A DNA stretch of 64,000 nucleotides, taken from NCBI GenBank assembly GCA_037043455.1, contig JAWPHD010004376.1:1-64000 (forward strand). The letters run 5' to 3'. Both the position numbers and the translations under genes were made by a program. The first letter of the stretch is position 1. The number at the start of each line of letters is the position of its first letter. Origin of the DNA: Cyrtodaria siliqua. Taxonomy: Eukaryota; Mollusca; Bivalvia; Adapedonta; Hiatellidae. Shown in pieces: positions 1 to 9,511 of the stretch. The notes under the pieces were generated by a model, which was not told the origin of the DNA, did no database searches, and saw only the letters and a program-made list of their open reading frames with translations.

Positions 1-1208
1 GGGGAAAAGTAAAAATATACAATATAATAAATGTTGTTCGACAGGGTACACCAGTGGGGGGGAAATGGGAAGATAAAATGGGAATAACAATGCCAAGTAT
101 ATGTGTAATACATCATGTACATGTTGTTAGATGCAGGTAGGTACCAGTAGGGGAGGAAAATTATCTGGAGAATATTTTTGTAATACATGAAATATCGTGC
201 AGGGGTACCAGTGGGGAAAAGAAGGGTGATCTGACATGCATTCACTTAAGGTTCATACCACAATAGTAGCCGACTGAACAACCTTAAAAACATTAAAGAA
301 ATGACATCCTCTTGACCCATGATTTTATGTCGAAACAGCTCTCAAGGCTAGTAGCAAACAGTTGTTCAGTCGATTTCTGTTACTGTACCAATGTTTTAAG
401 TGAAACCAGGGACTGTAGATAGACTTTTATTTGTATACCATGTTATAAACCTTTTTCCTTATTTGAATATTCTCAAGTAATTTCTGCTTCAAATACAAAT
501 ATTATCATGATGTTAGTACACTTTCATTTATCACTTACTTGCCTATAAATATATTATTATTGAATATACAATGCAACATACAGTTTGTCTAGACCTAGTT
601 AGTCTTATCGATCAGGCTTTAGTTGCCGGGGTAATAAAGCTTTATCAAACGGGTTGAACTAAAAGGGTAAAAAAATGTTATATCAAGGTAATAACCAAAT
701 TATCCGTGGATGAAAATAACCATTAACGACCATTCATTTTCTTGATTAGACAACTTCAGATTCAATGGCATTCATTTTAAATCAAGTTTCGGAAAAACTA
801 CATGGTGTGCACCATTTATGCAACAAACATGAACATATCGGAATGTACTAGATCCATTAATAAAAAAAAGTCTCCGTGGAAAACATGCATAGTGAGATAG
901 CCGAAGTATATGATAAACAAAATAAAAACGGTTTATTTTCATATCACGCCCTATATCAGGCCTGAGATATCATATCAGCCCAAGAGCTTTAGCTCGAGGG
1001 CTGATATAAGTCGATGGTTGATATAGGGCATGATATCAAAATACCTTTATTATTCTCTTTTTAGCTCTTGCATACATTCTTATGGCTGGCGGGAGGTATA
1101 CAGTACTGTTTCTTACCTTACATGTGCTAAAAATGCGGTAAAACACCATTCAAACAAACTGAATACAAATACAGTAAATTTGAACAGTTTATAACAGTAA
1201 CAACTTAC
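1..1208 (-). other. Intron 3 (partial) of the PRPP-synthetase-like gene
   Basis: I see no exon here on the minus strand. The stretch is AT-rich, with short near-repeats around 'accagtggggg' at 50-215 and the dispersed element at 588-1050. A 3' SINE fragment (ggcgggaggtatacagtactg ... aaacaaac) lies at about 1085-1165. Confidence 0.5.
588..1050. mobile_element. Non-autonomous dispersed element, copy 1
   Basis: About 460 bp runs from gacctagttagtcttat to the hairpin end catatcacgccctatatcagg / tgatatagggcatgatatca. The same sequence occurs in opposite orientation at about 22225-22755 (shared blocks: gacctagctagtcat, ccggggtaataaagcttta, atttaaaatgaatgccattga, tttccacggag). No coding capacity is visible. 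The class is unknown; the size and palindromic end suggest a MITE-like DNA element. Confidence 0.6.
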
Positions 1209-1281
1209 CTCGGGAACATATAGAGGACGGACAACTGTTCAAATATCACGCTTGGATTATGAAAGCTGCCCAAGAAAATAA
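1209..1281 (-). CDS. PRPP-synthetase-like exon 3
   Basis: The acceptor TTTATTTCAG and the donor GTAAGT bound a 73-nt exon. Its first two bases complete a valine codon with the last base of exon 2, giving GKD-V-IFLGSFHNPSVIFEQ. It ends in phase 2 after LSVLYMFP. In PRS3/PRS4-like proteins the next residues would be R-Y and then the LPYFPTGTMERV region; that exon is not in the window. Confidence 0.8.
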
Positions 1282-4200
1282 CTGAAATAAATAAATAGAA
1301 AACTTTATTCATACATGTGTACAATAAATTCTGACAAAGAGATATTTACTCATTTTAGAGACACAACCCATATAAATTATTCTATAAAAGTTAACGAAGG
1401 ACGACAGATTTATTATTTTTTTAATAAAAATGCCTGGCTATGAATTGAAAATGACCAAAGTGAGCATACTGGCTAAGAGTGGTCTCAGTGAGACAGACGA
1501 TATATTTTAAAACAGTTATTTAATTTGGAACTTAATTTTAAAGGGACACAATAGCAATCTTTAATTTTTTATCGAAGGTGCGAGTTTTACAAAAATCAAG
1601 ATTGCCGTGTGTCCCTTTAAAGAAATTAAATGGCCAAATAATGGCACAATTGCACTACAAAACCATTTCTCAAAACTATCCAGGTGTTCAGGTCATATAA
1701 TAATGTATACGTGCCAATTAAAAGTATACATTTATTCATGGGTTCTTTAAATACCTGTGATTGAAATAGGATTGAAATATATATATACGTTTATTCATGG
1801 GTTCTTTAAGTATCTGTGATTGAAATAGGCATAAAATGAATTTAATTTTTAAATTATGAGTTGGGAACTCATAATTCAGGGCTTCAGTTTCGGGTGTTGG
1901 TCTGGCTGGTGGAAGTTGTTTATATTGTGTATGTAGTTATATATATACCTCGTCATCAGTAGGTTTAGAAACGGTTTACATCTGTTGTAAAATGTGCCTG
2001 TTGATGGCTGGATATGGACTTCAAAACAGTTATTTAATTTAGAACAACTAAGTTTAAATAGTTTGTTGATATGATCAATTTAATTGTAGTAAATGTAGTA
2101 AAAAGTTGAAGTAATATAGTGCACATGATTGTGCATGTTAGATACATATAATTAACCTCACATAATAAACATGATAAAGCACTTATAAATGTACAGTGCT
2201 CCAAATAAGATGCGTATCTGCAAAAATATGCATATATTTTCACCAAAAATGCATTAAAAATAAAATTAATGCATATAAAAACGCATTAAAACATCACGAT
2301 AAATATTGAGACCAAACTCCTGCGTACACACTTAAATAGCTTAGTAAATTCATGAGTGCGTCCAGCACTTGGTGAAGTATGAGTTGCTGAATGACAATTA
2401 AGTGCCTCCAGCATTACTAGTAGAGGCTTGAAAGCCTTTTTTTGTTAGCTATCTGACACAAATTAATGCCATTTAAAAAGACATACAGCAATGTTGAATG
2501 TGTTTATATAAGCGGAAGAGGAAATACGCAATATATGTTTATGTTAATGACTAAGAGTACTTTTTTTTTATACATAAAGCGTTGTTCAAACTTATTTTTA
2601 AGAATACGCATTTATAAATGTCACTACGTAATGTAATGTTTTTACAACTACAACATGCATTGTGCTAAAAGCTTATCTGGAGCAATGAATATGAGTTTAA
2701 TAAATTTTGGGTTGAGACTTATACTCGAGGGTGTAACCTTGTTAAGTCAGCTTGCAAGGCTGTATTTCTCATAAGAATGCCTCCCTTAAAAGGAACGCCC
2801 CCCACACCTCCCCCACCCCCCTCCCCAACTTTGAGTAAAATGAAATAAAAGGGAAAAATATATAAAATTATTCAAAATTCAATTAATAGCGATGCTATTA
2901 GGCCAAACAAAAAAATAGGTGTGTTTCCTATTGTATGCTCTAAAAAAAATAGGGTCGTTAGTTAGGCGTTTGTTTTTTATTTTAATTTTTTTTTTCGGAG
3001 CAAGATATTGTGAGATTCTACATGTATTTATCTCATAAACCCCATACAAGTTTATGATACAGCTGAATGTTGCTCTGTGATGTCAGTTTACCTTGATATA
3101 TTGTGATAAATCATTGTTCAGAACAAATAAAAACATTTTTATTTATTTTTTCATAAAAAGTTTTAGGGTCGGTCGGGCCACCGGAAACACAGGTATTTTT
3201 TTGTTTGGCCTTAAGGAAAATACGGATTATCCTTAGGCCGACCATAACAAATTCTTGGTTTGCTGTTTCCCTACCTACCAACCAAAAAGGGCCCTACCCA
3301 AAACTTTTTATAGCAATTCTTCAAAAAAATGTTTGTTTTTTACTGTTTTTAGTATATTTTTCTTCAATTTCTTACGTTTTTTTAGTCTTTGGCAAAAAAA
3401 AAAAATCACCTACCTACCTATCACTAATAAAATCCTGGGTTGGGAAACAGCAAACAAATATAATTATAAGGATGGCCTTATACAAAAAAATCTTACCATC
3501 TTTTCCGGCCATTAAGTGAACATCTTGTATAAACAGATTGGGGAAACCATCCTGAAACTTGTCCCATGTAATTGTCTTTCTAAACAAAACAGCTCTGCGA
3601 GATATAAGACACGCACCAGACAATGACCTGTGGAACTGAAATTACATGGTGTTAGTAGTACTGTTCATATATATTAATTTATTATACTTTCCAGTGAAAT
3701 AGTGGATTTTATGATTAAAATAAAACCTTATATTTTCATTGTTTGTATTTCACATGTGAGTTATTGTCATTGTCTTGGCGCATTATATTTTTTCTGCATA
3801 GATTTCCAGTTTGTGAGTATATAATAAATAGAATATTTGTTGGTTTGTCGTGAATATAGGATTTATATTCATCTCGAAGTGAGAAAACTGTAATATTTTC
3901 ACTCGTGCTAAAGTACTCGTGAAAATATAAGTTTTCTCACTTCTTGGTGGAAATAAATCCTATATTCACTCAAAACAATGAAATATCCTCTATATATCAT
4001 GTATATATATATTATGGATATATTTTTTAATTGTTTTACTTAAAGTAAATATGACTTGGCCTAATGGCAGAGCATCTGCCTCGTATACGGGGGTTCAATA
4101 TCTGGCCAGATCAAAGACTTCACAAAAGTTATACTTGTAGCTCCCTGCGTTACGTTCAGCATATAAGGGGTAGCACTAGGACTGGCCAGCCCGGTGTCAG

Positions 4201-7200
4201 TATAATGTGACTGGGTGGGGTAGCCAGCCCGGTGTCAGTAGAATGTGACTGGGTGGGGTAGCCAGCCCGGTGTCAGTATAATGTGACTGGGTGGGGTAGC
4301 CAGCCCGGTGTCAGTATAATGTGACTGGGTGGGGTAGCCAGCCCAGTGTCAGTATAATGTGACTGGGTGGGGTATCATGCCATGTGTGCCTACTAATGGC
4401 GTGGTATTCCAGTGTGGCAACACTATACAGTTGAACATTGAGCTCACTTCTACAAGTATATTACACGGTTGTGATATGACTGAAAGATTGTTAAACCTCA
4501 TTAATACATATGCATATATTAGTTTTTTACTTAAAGGCATTTTCTGTAGTTTTCCATGCGCAGCATTTTGGGAGACTTCTCTTCTAAAACTATTGGATGG
4601 ATTTTCCTAAAAATTTACAGAAATGTTGCTTTTGATGACTAGTTGTATTTTTTTTTTTTTTTTGAAATTCTTTTCTTTTTTTTTATTGTCTTTATTTAAA
4701 TAAAGTTCATTATTAGATACATAAAATAGGAAAAATGAAGCATTTTGTACAAAATTCCAAAAAAATTAAGCATAATGGTAGGGTTCCAAAAACCAATATT
4801 AAATCTCAATATGCATGGTGACCTATAATTTTAATTGCATATATTGTCTAAATATATGTTCAAATAAGTGCCTAGGAAGTTTGAACAAATTCTGTTATTA
4901 GGGGTAGCACTAGGACAAAAAAAGGAAAATATACCATTTCTATATAATTTCATACAAAACTTGGCCTTTTAGCATAGGGGTTTCAAATTTTTTTTCTAAA
5001 CAAGCATGGGGACCTATCATTTTTATTGCATATTTTGTTTTTATATATGTTAAACTATGTGCTTAGAAAGTTCAAACAAATTCTATTATTGGGAACATAC
5101 AAAAAAAAAAAGAAGGAAATTGTATCATTATGGGCTAATTGTGCATAAATTGTGGTAATGGTTTCAACAGATTTTGTAAAAAAATATAGGTTTCACATAA
5201 AGATGAGCTTTAAATGTTATTGTAATTAAATGTTCTTTACTTGAATACAATTTTAGCAGAATTGTGACCAATGAATAAATGATTAGACTTCAAAAATATC
5301 TTATTTAGCTATTTCATGGACTTGTTCAACTTTTTGGACAGATTGACATGACTTTGGCATTACAAATTGTTTTTTAAAATTTTAACAATCATGGTGACCT
5401 ACCATTATTTTTGCCTTTTCTGTCTATATATATAACAGACTTACTGTACACAAATTTTAAAGAAAATCTGTTATGCAGAAAAAACTATAGAAAATGTCTT
5501 TAAAGGAGAAAAAAAAAGGATGTTTTTTTCCTTTTATTTGACTCACTTTAATTATCTTTTATATTTTGCATGTACTTTCATCCCATATAGAACTAGACTA
5601 TTATATCTCCTACATCAAAACTTTTCTGCTCTAAAATCAAAAAAAACACGACAAGGTGAGTTAAATCACTGTAAGTGACAAATGCCCTCGAAATGACCTT
5701 TGACCTCTAGTGTCACCTTGACCATGGGACCACAGACCTGGATTTTGTGCGCGACACATAGTCTTGTTGTGGTGAGCACTTGTGCCAACTCTGTCCATGA
5801 ATGTCAGAGTTATTAACGGGACACGAAAGCACTTCATTTTGACATTTGACCTCTAAGTGTGACCTTGACCTTGGAGCCACAGACCTGGATTTTGTGTGTA
5901 ACAAGTCGTCTTGTTGTGATGAGCAATTGTGATAAGTTATTTGAAAATCCGTTTATTATTGCCAGAGTTATTAAACGGACACGACTGTACGGACGACTGG
6001 ATGGAGAGGTACTTGTGCATATTTTGGGGTTTTCCCGTCCAGTTAACAAACAAAAATGAGCGCACAAGTACCAACTGTACATGCGGTATCCCCACAAGTC
6101 GTATTTGTACAGGTGAGACTCATGGGGTGAATTTACTTAATGGTAAACTAGGGTTAGGGGTGTCCGATTTTGATATTTGGAGGGTAAAATTATGGGGTGC
6201 AGCCCACAAGTCAAATTTCCCCCACAAGTCGACTTTGTACAGGTAATTATCCCCACAAGTACCTCTCCATGACGGACAGACGGATGATGCGAGACTACTA
6301 TATGCCACCCTTCGGGGGCATAAAAATGCTAAACATACTGTTTGATAATAGACTTAGTCTCAGTCAATAAGCGGCCATGATGCGCAATCTAAATCACCGA
6401 GAAGAATCACAAAGTACCGGTATTCATCACAGGTGTACTACTTTCCTTGTGGATCAAACATTTTACAAACTTGTAGTGATTAACATCATACATGTGATAT
6501 TTTCAGGAGGGTTACCTGGGAGATTTGACTTTTTTCCAGGGAGATTTGACAAAAACCAGGGAGGTTTTTATTCTCGAATTTTTAACGCCTACCGGTAGAT
6601 TTTTTTCTGACATAAACCTTTATAAAGGGGGTAAATCAGCATAAAAACATGATATTTTATACATACAATACTGTTTATTTCATGTTAGCATAGCATATAA
6701 TTAAGCATAGCACATAATGAAGATGCTTCCCATTTTATACACAGACAAAACACTTCTCTAATCATGACAAACCCCAATCGATTAGTTGAAATCGTCATCC
6801 TTTAATTGTCATCAATTATATTATAATTTTAATCCAATTAATATACCAAATATCAATCGATGCCGAATTCGCTAATAACCATCCTACTTATAGTCCGTAT
6901 ATTTCTATCAATCTCCCATGGACATTACAGATATCGCCGCCACATGTCATAAACAAACAGTCCACCAGATTGAAATTCGTCCCTGAATTTCTAATGGAGT
7001 TAACTCCAGGCTGGCTGTCAGACTTCTTTTCATACTATTTCATGCTGACAGTCACGGTCTTGGATCCCGGACGAGCCCCCAAATATAACAGGTGGTGAAA
7101 AAATCGTTCCTCAACCGGGACTCGAACCCAGGGTCTCTGGTTTACCGTACCAGGGCTCTAACCACTGAGCTATCGAGGATATACGGCTAGGAATCGATTA

Positions 7201-8966
7201 TTCACCATTTACCTGTACCAGGTTACATAGACCCCCACTAGATTAAAACTCGTCCCTGAATTTCTAATAGAGTTAACTCCAGGCCGGCTGTCAGACTTAT
7301 TTTCATACTGTTTCATGCTAACAGACACGGTCCTGGATCCCGGACGAGCCCCCAAATATAACAGGTGGTGAACAAATCGTTCCTCAACCGGGACTCGAAC
7401 CCAGGGTCTCTGGTTTACTGTACCAGCGCTCTAACCACTGAGCTATCGAGGATATACGGCTAGGAATCGATTATTCACCATTTACCTGTACCAGGTTACA
7501 TAGACCCCCACTAGATTAAAACTCGTCCCTGAATTTCTAATGGAGTTAACTCCAGGCCGGCTGTCAGACTTATTTTCATACTGTTTCATGCTAACAGACA
7601 CGGTCCTGGATCCCGGACGAGCCCCCAAATATAACAGGTGGTGAACAAATCGTTCCTCAACCGGGACTCGAACCCAGGGTCTCTGGTTTACTGTACCAGC
7701 GCTCTAACCACTGAGCTATCGAGGATATACGGCTAGGAATCGATTATTCACCATTTACCTGTACCAGGTTACATAGACCCCCACTAGATTAAAACTCGTC
7801 CCTGAATTTCTAATGGAGTTAACTCCAGGCCGGCTGTCAGACTTATTTTCATACTGTTTCATGCTAACAGACACGGTCCTGGATCCCGGACGAGCCCCCA
7901 AATATAACAGGTGGTGAACAAATCGTTCCTCAACCGGGACTCGAACCCAGGGTCTCTGGTTTACTGTACCAGCGCTCTAACCACTGAGCTATCGAGGACA
8001 TACGGTTAGGAATCGATATTTCACCATATACCTGTACCCGGTTACATACACCCCCACCAGATTGAAATTCGTCCCTGAATTTCTAATGGAGTTAACTCCA
8101 GACTGGCTGTCAGACTTCTTTTCATACTATTTCATGCTGACAGTCACGGTCCTGGATCACGGACGAGCCCCCAAATATAACAGGTGGTGAAAAAGTCATT
8201 CCTCAACTGGGACTCGAACCCAGGGTCTCTGGTTTACCGTACCAGCGCTCTAACCACTGAGCTATCGAGGACATACGGTTAGGAATCAATATTTCACCAT
8301 ATACCTGTACCCGGTTACAATTATTTTCACACCATAAACTAAATAGGAAATTTCATGAAACTTCACACAAATGTTAAACATTTGTGTGCAGTTTCATGAA
8401 ATTTCCTTCAGAACTTTCGTAGTTATCGCTGGGACATGATTGTTTCGGATGACAGAGGAATGGACTGACGGTGTGAATAGAAGTCAGTGATCGCTGAAGA
8501 GCTTGTTGAGAAAAAATTCTATGAAGTCAATTTGGGTCATATAAGTTACCTAAAATTAGTAGAAATATCAAATAAAAACCATTATATATTGCTTCAGTGG
8601 CTTTCAAGTGATGCAGTAACTGGAATAAGGTTATATTTCTGTATAAATCGAAAGTACAAAATTTACCAACTATGTCCAGTATAAGGCGAATGTACCAACT
8701 ACAAAACGAAAGTACAAACTATGAAAATGAAGAAATGGTATGAAATGTGTAAAAATCGATGCATTGCTTTTAATAACTAGCAGTAAATATGTCAATCTTA
8801 ATTTTACCTGCGCTCTCTTGTCTAGATTGATATCAGGCGACAGCTGAGCTCCCGATTGGGGGCCCGGTTGGATCTTTGTTTGGCAACATCGATCAACAAT
8901 CTGCTGAGCAAGGCCTTCCATGCTTGGGTGAGCATACAGCAAAACAGGGTCTCCGGTGATAGACAT
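1209..8966 (-). CDS. PRPP-synthetase-like gene, 5' part (three exons in window)
   Basis: Three exons on the minus strand join in frame: 8808-8966 (53 codons from ATG), 3497-3635 (46 codons plus 1 nt) and 1209-1281 (2 nt, 23 codons, 2 nt). Phases are 0 then 1, and donors are GTAAAA, GTAAGA and GTAAGT. The joined product has the blocks FQDGFPNLFIQDV and FLGSFHNPSVIFEQLSVLY, which I recognise from ribose-phosphate pyrophosphokinases of the kind related to plant PRS3/PRS4 (DGFPNLFI then ASFSSP.VIFEQLSVIYALP). Such enzymes make 5-phosphoribosyl-pyrophosphate from ribose 5-phosphate and ATP in the cytosol for nucleotide synthesis. The catalytic loop and PRPP-binding motif would lie in exons left of the window, so activity cannot be judged. 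Intron 1 (5.2 kb) holds a five-copy tRNA-like array on the same strand; intron 2 holds MITEs. The assignment rests on remembered family motifs. Confidence 0.78.
1535..1622. mobile_element. Short palindromic MITE (TTTAAAGGGACACA family)
   Basis: Inverted ends ttttaaagggacacaatagc and tgccgtgtgtccctttaaag enclose about 45 bp. A longer, cleaner relative with the same terminus lies at 57417-57738. The small size suggests an internally deleted or solo copy. Confidence 0.65.
2901..3210. mobile_element. MITE with 28-bp terminal inverted repeats
   Basis: The left end ggccaaacaaaaaaatag (continuing gtgtgtttcc) is matched by the inverted right end ggaaacacaggtatttttttg...ggcc. The 310-bp interior has no ORF of note. 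The flanks are tta on both sides, a possible 3-bp target duplication. Confidence 0.7.
3222..3480. mobile_element. Second MITE-like inverted repeat beside exon 2
   Basis: tttgctgtttccc at about 3259 is inverted as gggaaacagcaaa at about 3440, and the outer ends ggccgaccataac / aggatggcc are also roughly inverted. The interior contains runs of A and of cctacc. It ends about 17 bp from the donor of the PRPP exon 2. Confidence 0.5.
3497..3635 (-). CDS. PRPP-synthetase-like exon 2
   Basis: The acceptor ATTTCAG stands directly upstream (3636-3642), with a perfect TACTAAC branch-point match about 13 nt further upstream. The donor is GTAAGA (3491-3496). The exon starts in phase 0 and ends in phase 1. 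It encodes TITWDKFQDGFPNLFIQDVH, the best-recognised block of the gene, in which W..F.DGFPNLFI is typical of PRS3/PRS4-like proteins. Confidence 0.8.
3845..3972. mobile_element. Palindromic MITE-like element
   Basis: gtgaatataggatttatatt ... gaagtgagaaaact is inverted as agttttctcacttc ... aaataaatcctatattcac. A second inner pair (atattttcac / gtgaaaatat) makes a nested hairpin. No coding potential is visible. Confidence 0.65.
4053..4460 (+). mobile_element. tRNA-derived SINE, near full length, with internal 38-bp VNTR
   Basis: The head at about 4055-4110 contains an A-box-like tggcctaatggcagagc and a B-box-like ggttcaatatctgg, suggesting a tRNA-derived Pol III promoter. The body continues to gtggtattccagtgtggcaacactata and ttgaacattgagctcact. 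Related copies lie at 22785-22990 and, truncated, at 9216-9318. A 38-bp unit inside the body is repeated five times at 4185-4374. Confidence 0.7.
4185..4374 (+). repeat. 38-bp tandem repeat, five copies, inside the SINE
   Basis: The unit gccagcccggtgtcagtata + atgtgactgggtggggta repeats at 4185, 4223, 4261, 4299 and 4337 with one or two substitutions per copy. The other two SINE copies in the window have one unit, so this is a local expansion. Confidence 0.85.
4560..5520. repeat. Degenerate AT-rich dispersed repeat
   Basis: This is internally repetitive low-complexity sequence with recurring 'catgnnggtgacctaycatt' and 'ttgcatattttgt' motifs at roughly 180-200-bp steps (about 4810, 5005, 5395). 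I see no gene in it. Confidence 0.4.
5690..6330. repeat. Dispersed repeat with gaccttgacc motifs, split by a MITE
   Basis: Two units of about 165 bp (gaccttgacc...gccacagacctggattttgtg) are followed by a tail of 'gacggacagacgg' and 'acccttcgggggcataaaa'. The tail resembles those at 19190-19260 and 31800-31880, so these blocks belong to one repeat superfamily. A 270-bp inverted-repeat element interrupts the tail. Confidence 0.55.
6001..6270. mobile_element. MITE with perfect 17-bp terminal inverted repeats
   Basis: atggagaggtacttgtg at 6001-6017 is the exact reverse complement of cacaagtacctctccat at 6254-6270. Inside, ccccacaagtcg.tttgtacagg occurs twice. The element interrupts the gacgg-rich tail of the surrounding repeat. 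The target duplication is unclear. Confidence 0.75.
6331..6960. other. Intronic stretch without recognisable genes
   Basis: This is within intron 1 of the PRPP-like gene. A short ggagatttgac direct repeat lies around 6510-6550. I see nothing else that can be supported. Confidence 0.4.
7108..7179 (-). tRNA. tRNA-Thr-like (GGT), array unit 1
   Basis: A 72-nt cloverleaf is present: acceptor TCCTCGA/TTGAGGA, D stem GCTC/GAGC, anticodon stem CTGGT/ACCAG, loop ACGGTAA and T arm CTGGG-TTCGAGT-CCCGG. The B box GGTTCGAGTCC is perfect. The anticodon reads GGT, and position 33 is C instead of the near-universal U. A TTTTTT run follows 5 nt downstream and could end Pol III transcription. Confidence 0.65.
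7381..7452 (-). tRNA. tRNA-Thr-like (AGT), array unit 2
   Basis: It has the same cloverleaf as unit 1, with loop ACAGTAA (anticodon AGT, threonine) and C33. The downstream T-run is interrupted (GATTTGTTC), so termination may be poor. Position 26 is G. Confidence 0.65.
7654..7725 (-). tRNA. tRNA-Thr-like (AGT), array unit 3
   Basis: The 72 nt are identical to unit 2, including the C33 anomaly and the interrupted terminator. Confidence 0.65.
7927..7998 (-). tRNA. tRNA-Thr-like (AGT), array unit 4
   Basis: It is identical to units 2 and 3 in the tRNA region; its 5' flank has begun to resemble unit 5 (gaggacatacggttagg). Confidence 0.65.
8200..8271 (-). tRNA. tRNA-Thr-like (GGT), array unit 5
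   Basis: This is the upstream-most unit in transcription sense. Its T stem is fully Watson-Crick (CTGGG/CCCAG), where the others have a G-U pair. It has anticodon GGT with C33, and a TTTTT run just downstream. It is the best candidate for the least altered copy. Confidence 0.65.
8321..8807 (-). other. Proximal part of intron 1 of the PRPP-like gene
   Basis: A short hairpin (gaaatttcatgaaact / agtttcatgaaatttcc) lies at 8347-8406. Nothing else is recognised. Confidence 0.4.
8808..8966 (-). CDS. PRPP-synthetase-like exon 1 (start codon)
   Basis: The exon begins with ATG at 8964-8966 and ends before a GTAAAA donor at 8802-8807. It encodes MSITGDPVLLYAHPSMEG, then LAQQIVDRC, and ends in KRAQ. 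The pattern of a strand followed by 'L A x x I' fits the N-terminal fold of PRPP-synthetase-like proteins. A TGA stop lies in the same frame a few codons upstream of the ATG, which supports this start. A possible non-coding or alternative leader exon ending ACCAG|GTAAAC lies near 9100; I did not include it. Confidence 0.75.
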
Positions 8967-9215
8967 CTTGTCTCAGTGACAGCTAAACTGGTAGTGAAGC
9001 TAAATTGGATTCGTTCTGATTTGTTTTTTAAAGCCAATGTTCATTCGTACTCGTCAACTTAAAATAAACACAAACTGACTTGCATTGAAAAGTTTGTTTA
9101 CCTGGTGCAATCGCCTCCGTTTTGAAGAGTTATCAGCGGTAGGCCTAAAGTGCGAAAAGAAGTCATTTTCGCGAAAAGGACGTTCGGTCTTCGAAAAGGA
9201 CTCATAAAAGCAATA
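8967..9215 (-). promoter_or_regulatory. Probable 5' flank / leader of the PRPP-like gene
   Basis: This is the sequence between the start codon and the SINE/LINE block. It holds an in-frame stop upstream of the ATG and a possible leader exon ending ACCAG|GTAAAC near 9103. It has no clear TATA box. The promoter role is inferred only from position. Confidence 0.35.
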
Positions 9216-9318
9216 TGTATCGCTTTATGATTGACCAGTATAAGAATAATGTGACTGGGGGGTATCATGTCTACTACGGAGTGGTATTCCAAGAGTGGCA
9301 GCACTATAAAGAAGCCAT
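9216..9318 (+). mobile_element. Truncated SINE (3' body) next to the LINE tail
   Basis: gaccagtataagaataatgt ... gtgactgg ... gtggtattccaagagtggca ... gcactataaag matches the SINE bodies at 4200-4440 and 22860-22970. The match breaks right where the (TTG)n begins, where the LINE starts on the other strand. Confidence 0.65.
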
Positions 9319-9343
9319 TGTTGTTGTTGTTGTTGTTGTTGTT
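9319..9343 (-). repeat. (CAA)n microsatellite tail of the LINE
   Basis: About eight TTG units on the plus strand read as CAA on the LINE sense strand. Short-repeat 3' tails are usual in several LINE clades. It marks the LINE-SINE junction. Confidence 0.7.
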
Positions 9344-9511
9344 CGTTCCGTCCGTAGTAGGACAACCTCCGAAGAGTAGGTTTATATTATCGGGCAATAA
9401 ATCCACCACCAGTACGAATAAATACAGCTGCCACACGCGATATGAGGTAATAAACACTTTCACCACTATAGTACTGAGATTATTTGTTTCAAATTTATTT
9501 ATTTATTAGCC

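Larger units (their letters stand above)
1282..3496 (-). other. Intron 2 of the PRPP-synthetase-like gene
   Basis: This is non-coding. Besides the separately listed elements (1535-1622, 2901-3210, 3222-3480) it holds a two-copy ~60-bp direct repeat around 1730-1835 (ttcatgggttctttaa) and a C-rich patch at 2788-2826. No exon was found. Confidence 0.6.
6961..8320 (-). repeat. 273-bp tandem array of five tRNA-bearing units
   Basis: Five units of exactly 273 bp, measured between tRNA starts (7108, 7381, 7654, 7927, 8200), each hold one 72-nt tRNA-like sequence on the minus strand plus about 200 bp of conserved flank. Units 2-4 are almost identical. Units 1 and 5 share older variants with each other (for example agattgaaattcg and cttcttttcatactatttc), a pattern expected when the centre of an array is homogenised. 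Confidence 0.9.

Noticed and set aside
9098..9183. Possible upstream coding exon MTSFRTLGLPLITLQNGG ending at a GTAAAC donor
   Set aside because: The donor is good and the peptide looks slightly like a targeting sequence, but the matching acceptor and frame to the ATG exon are not convincing. An in-frame stop precedes the ATG at 8966.
9267..9509. Plus-strand ORF with a poly-leucine stretch (LLLLLLL)
   Set aside because: It is the reverse of the LINE (CAA)n tail and 3' UTR.
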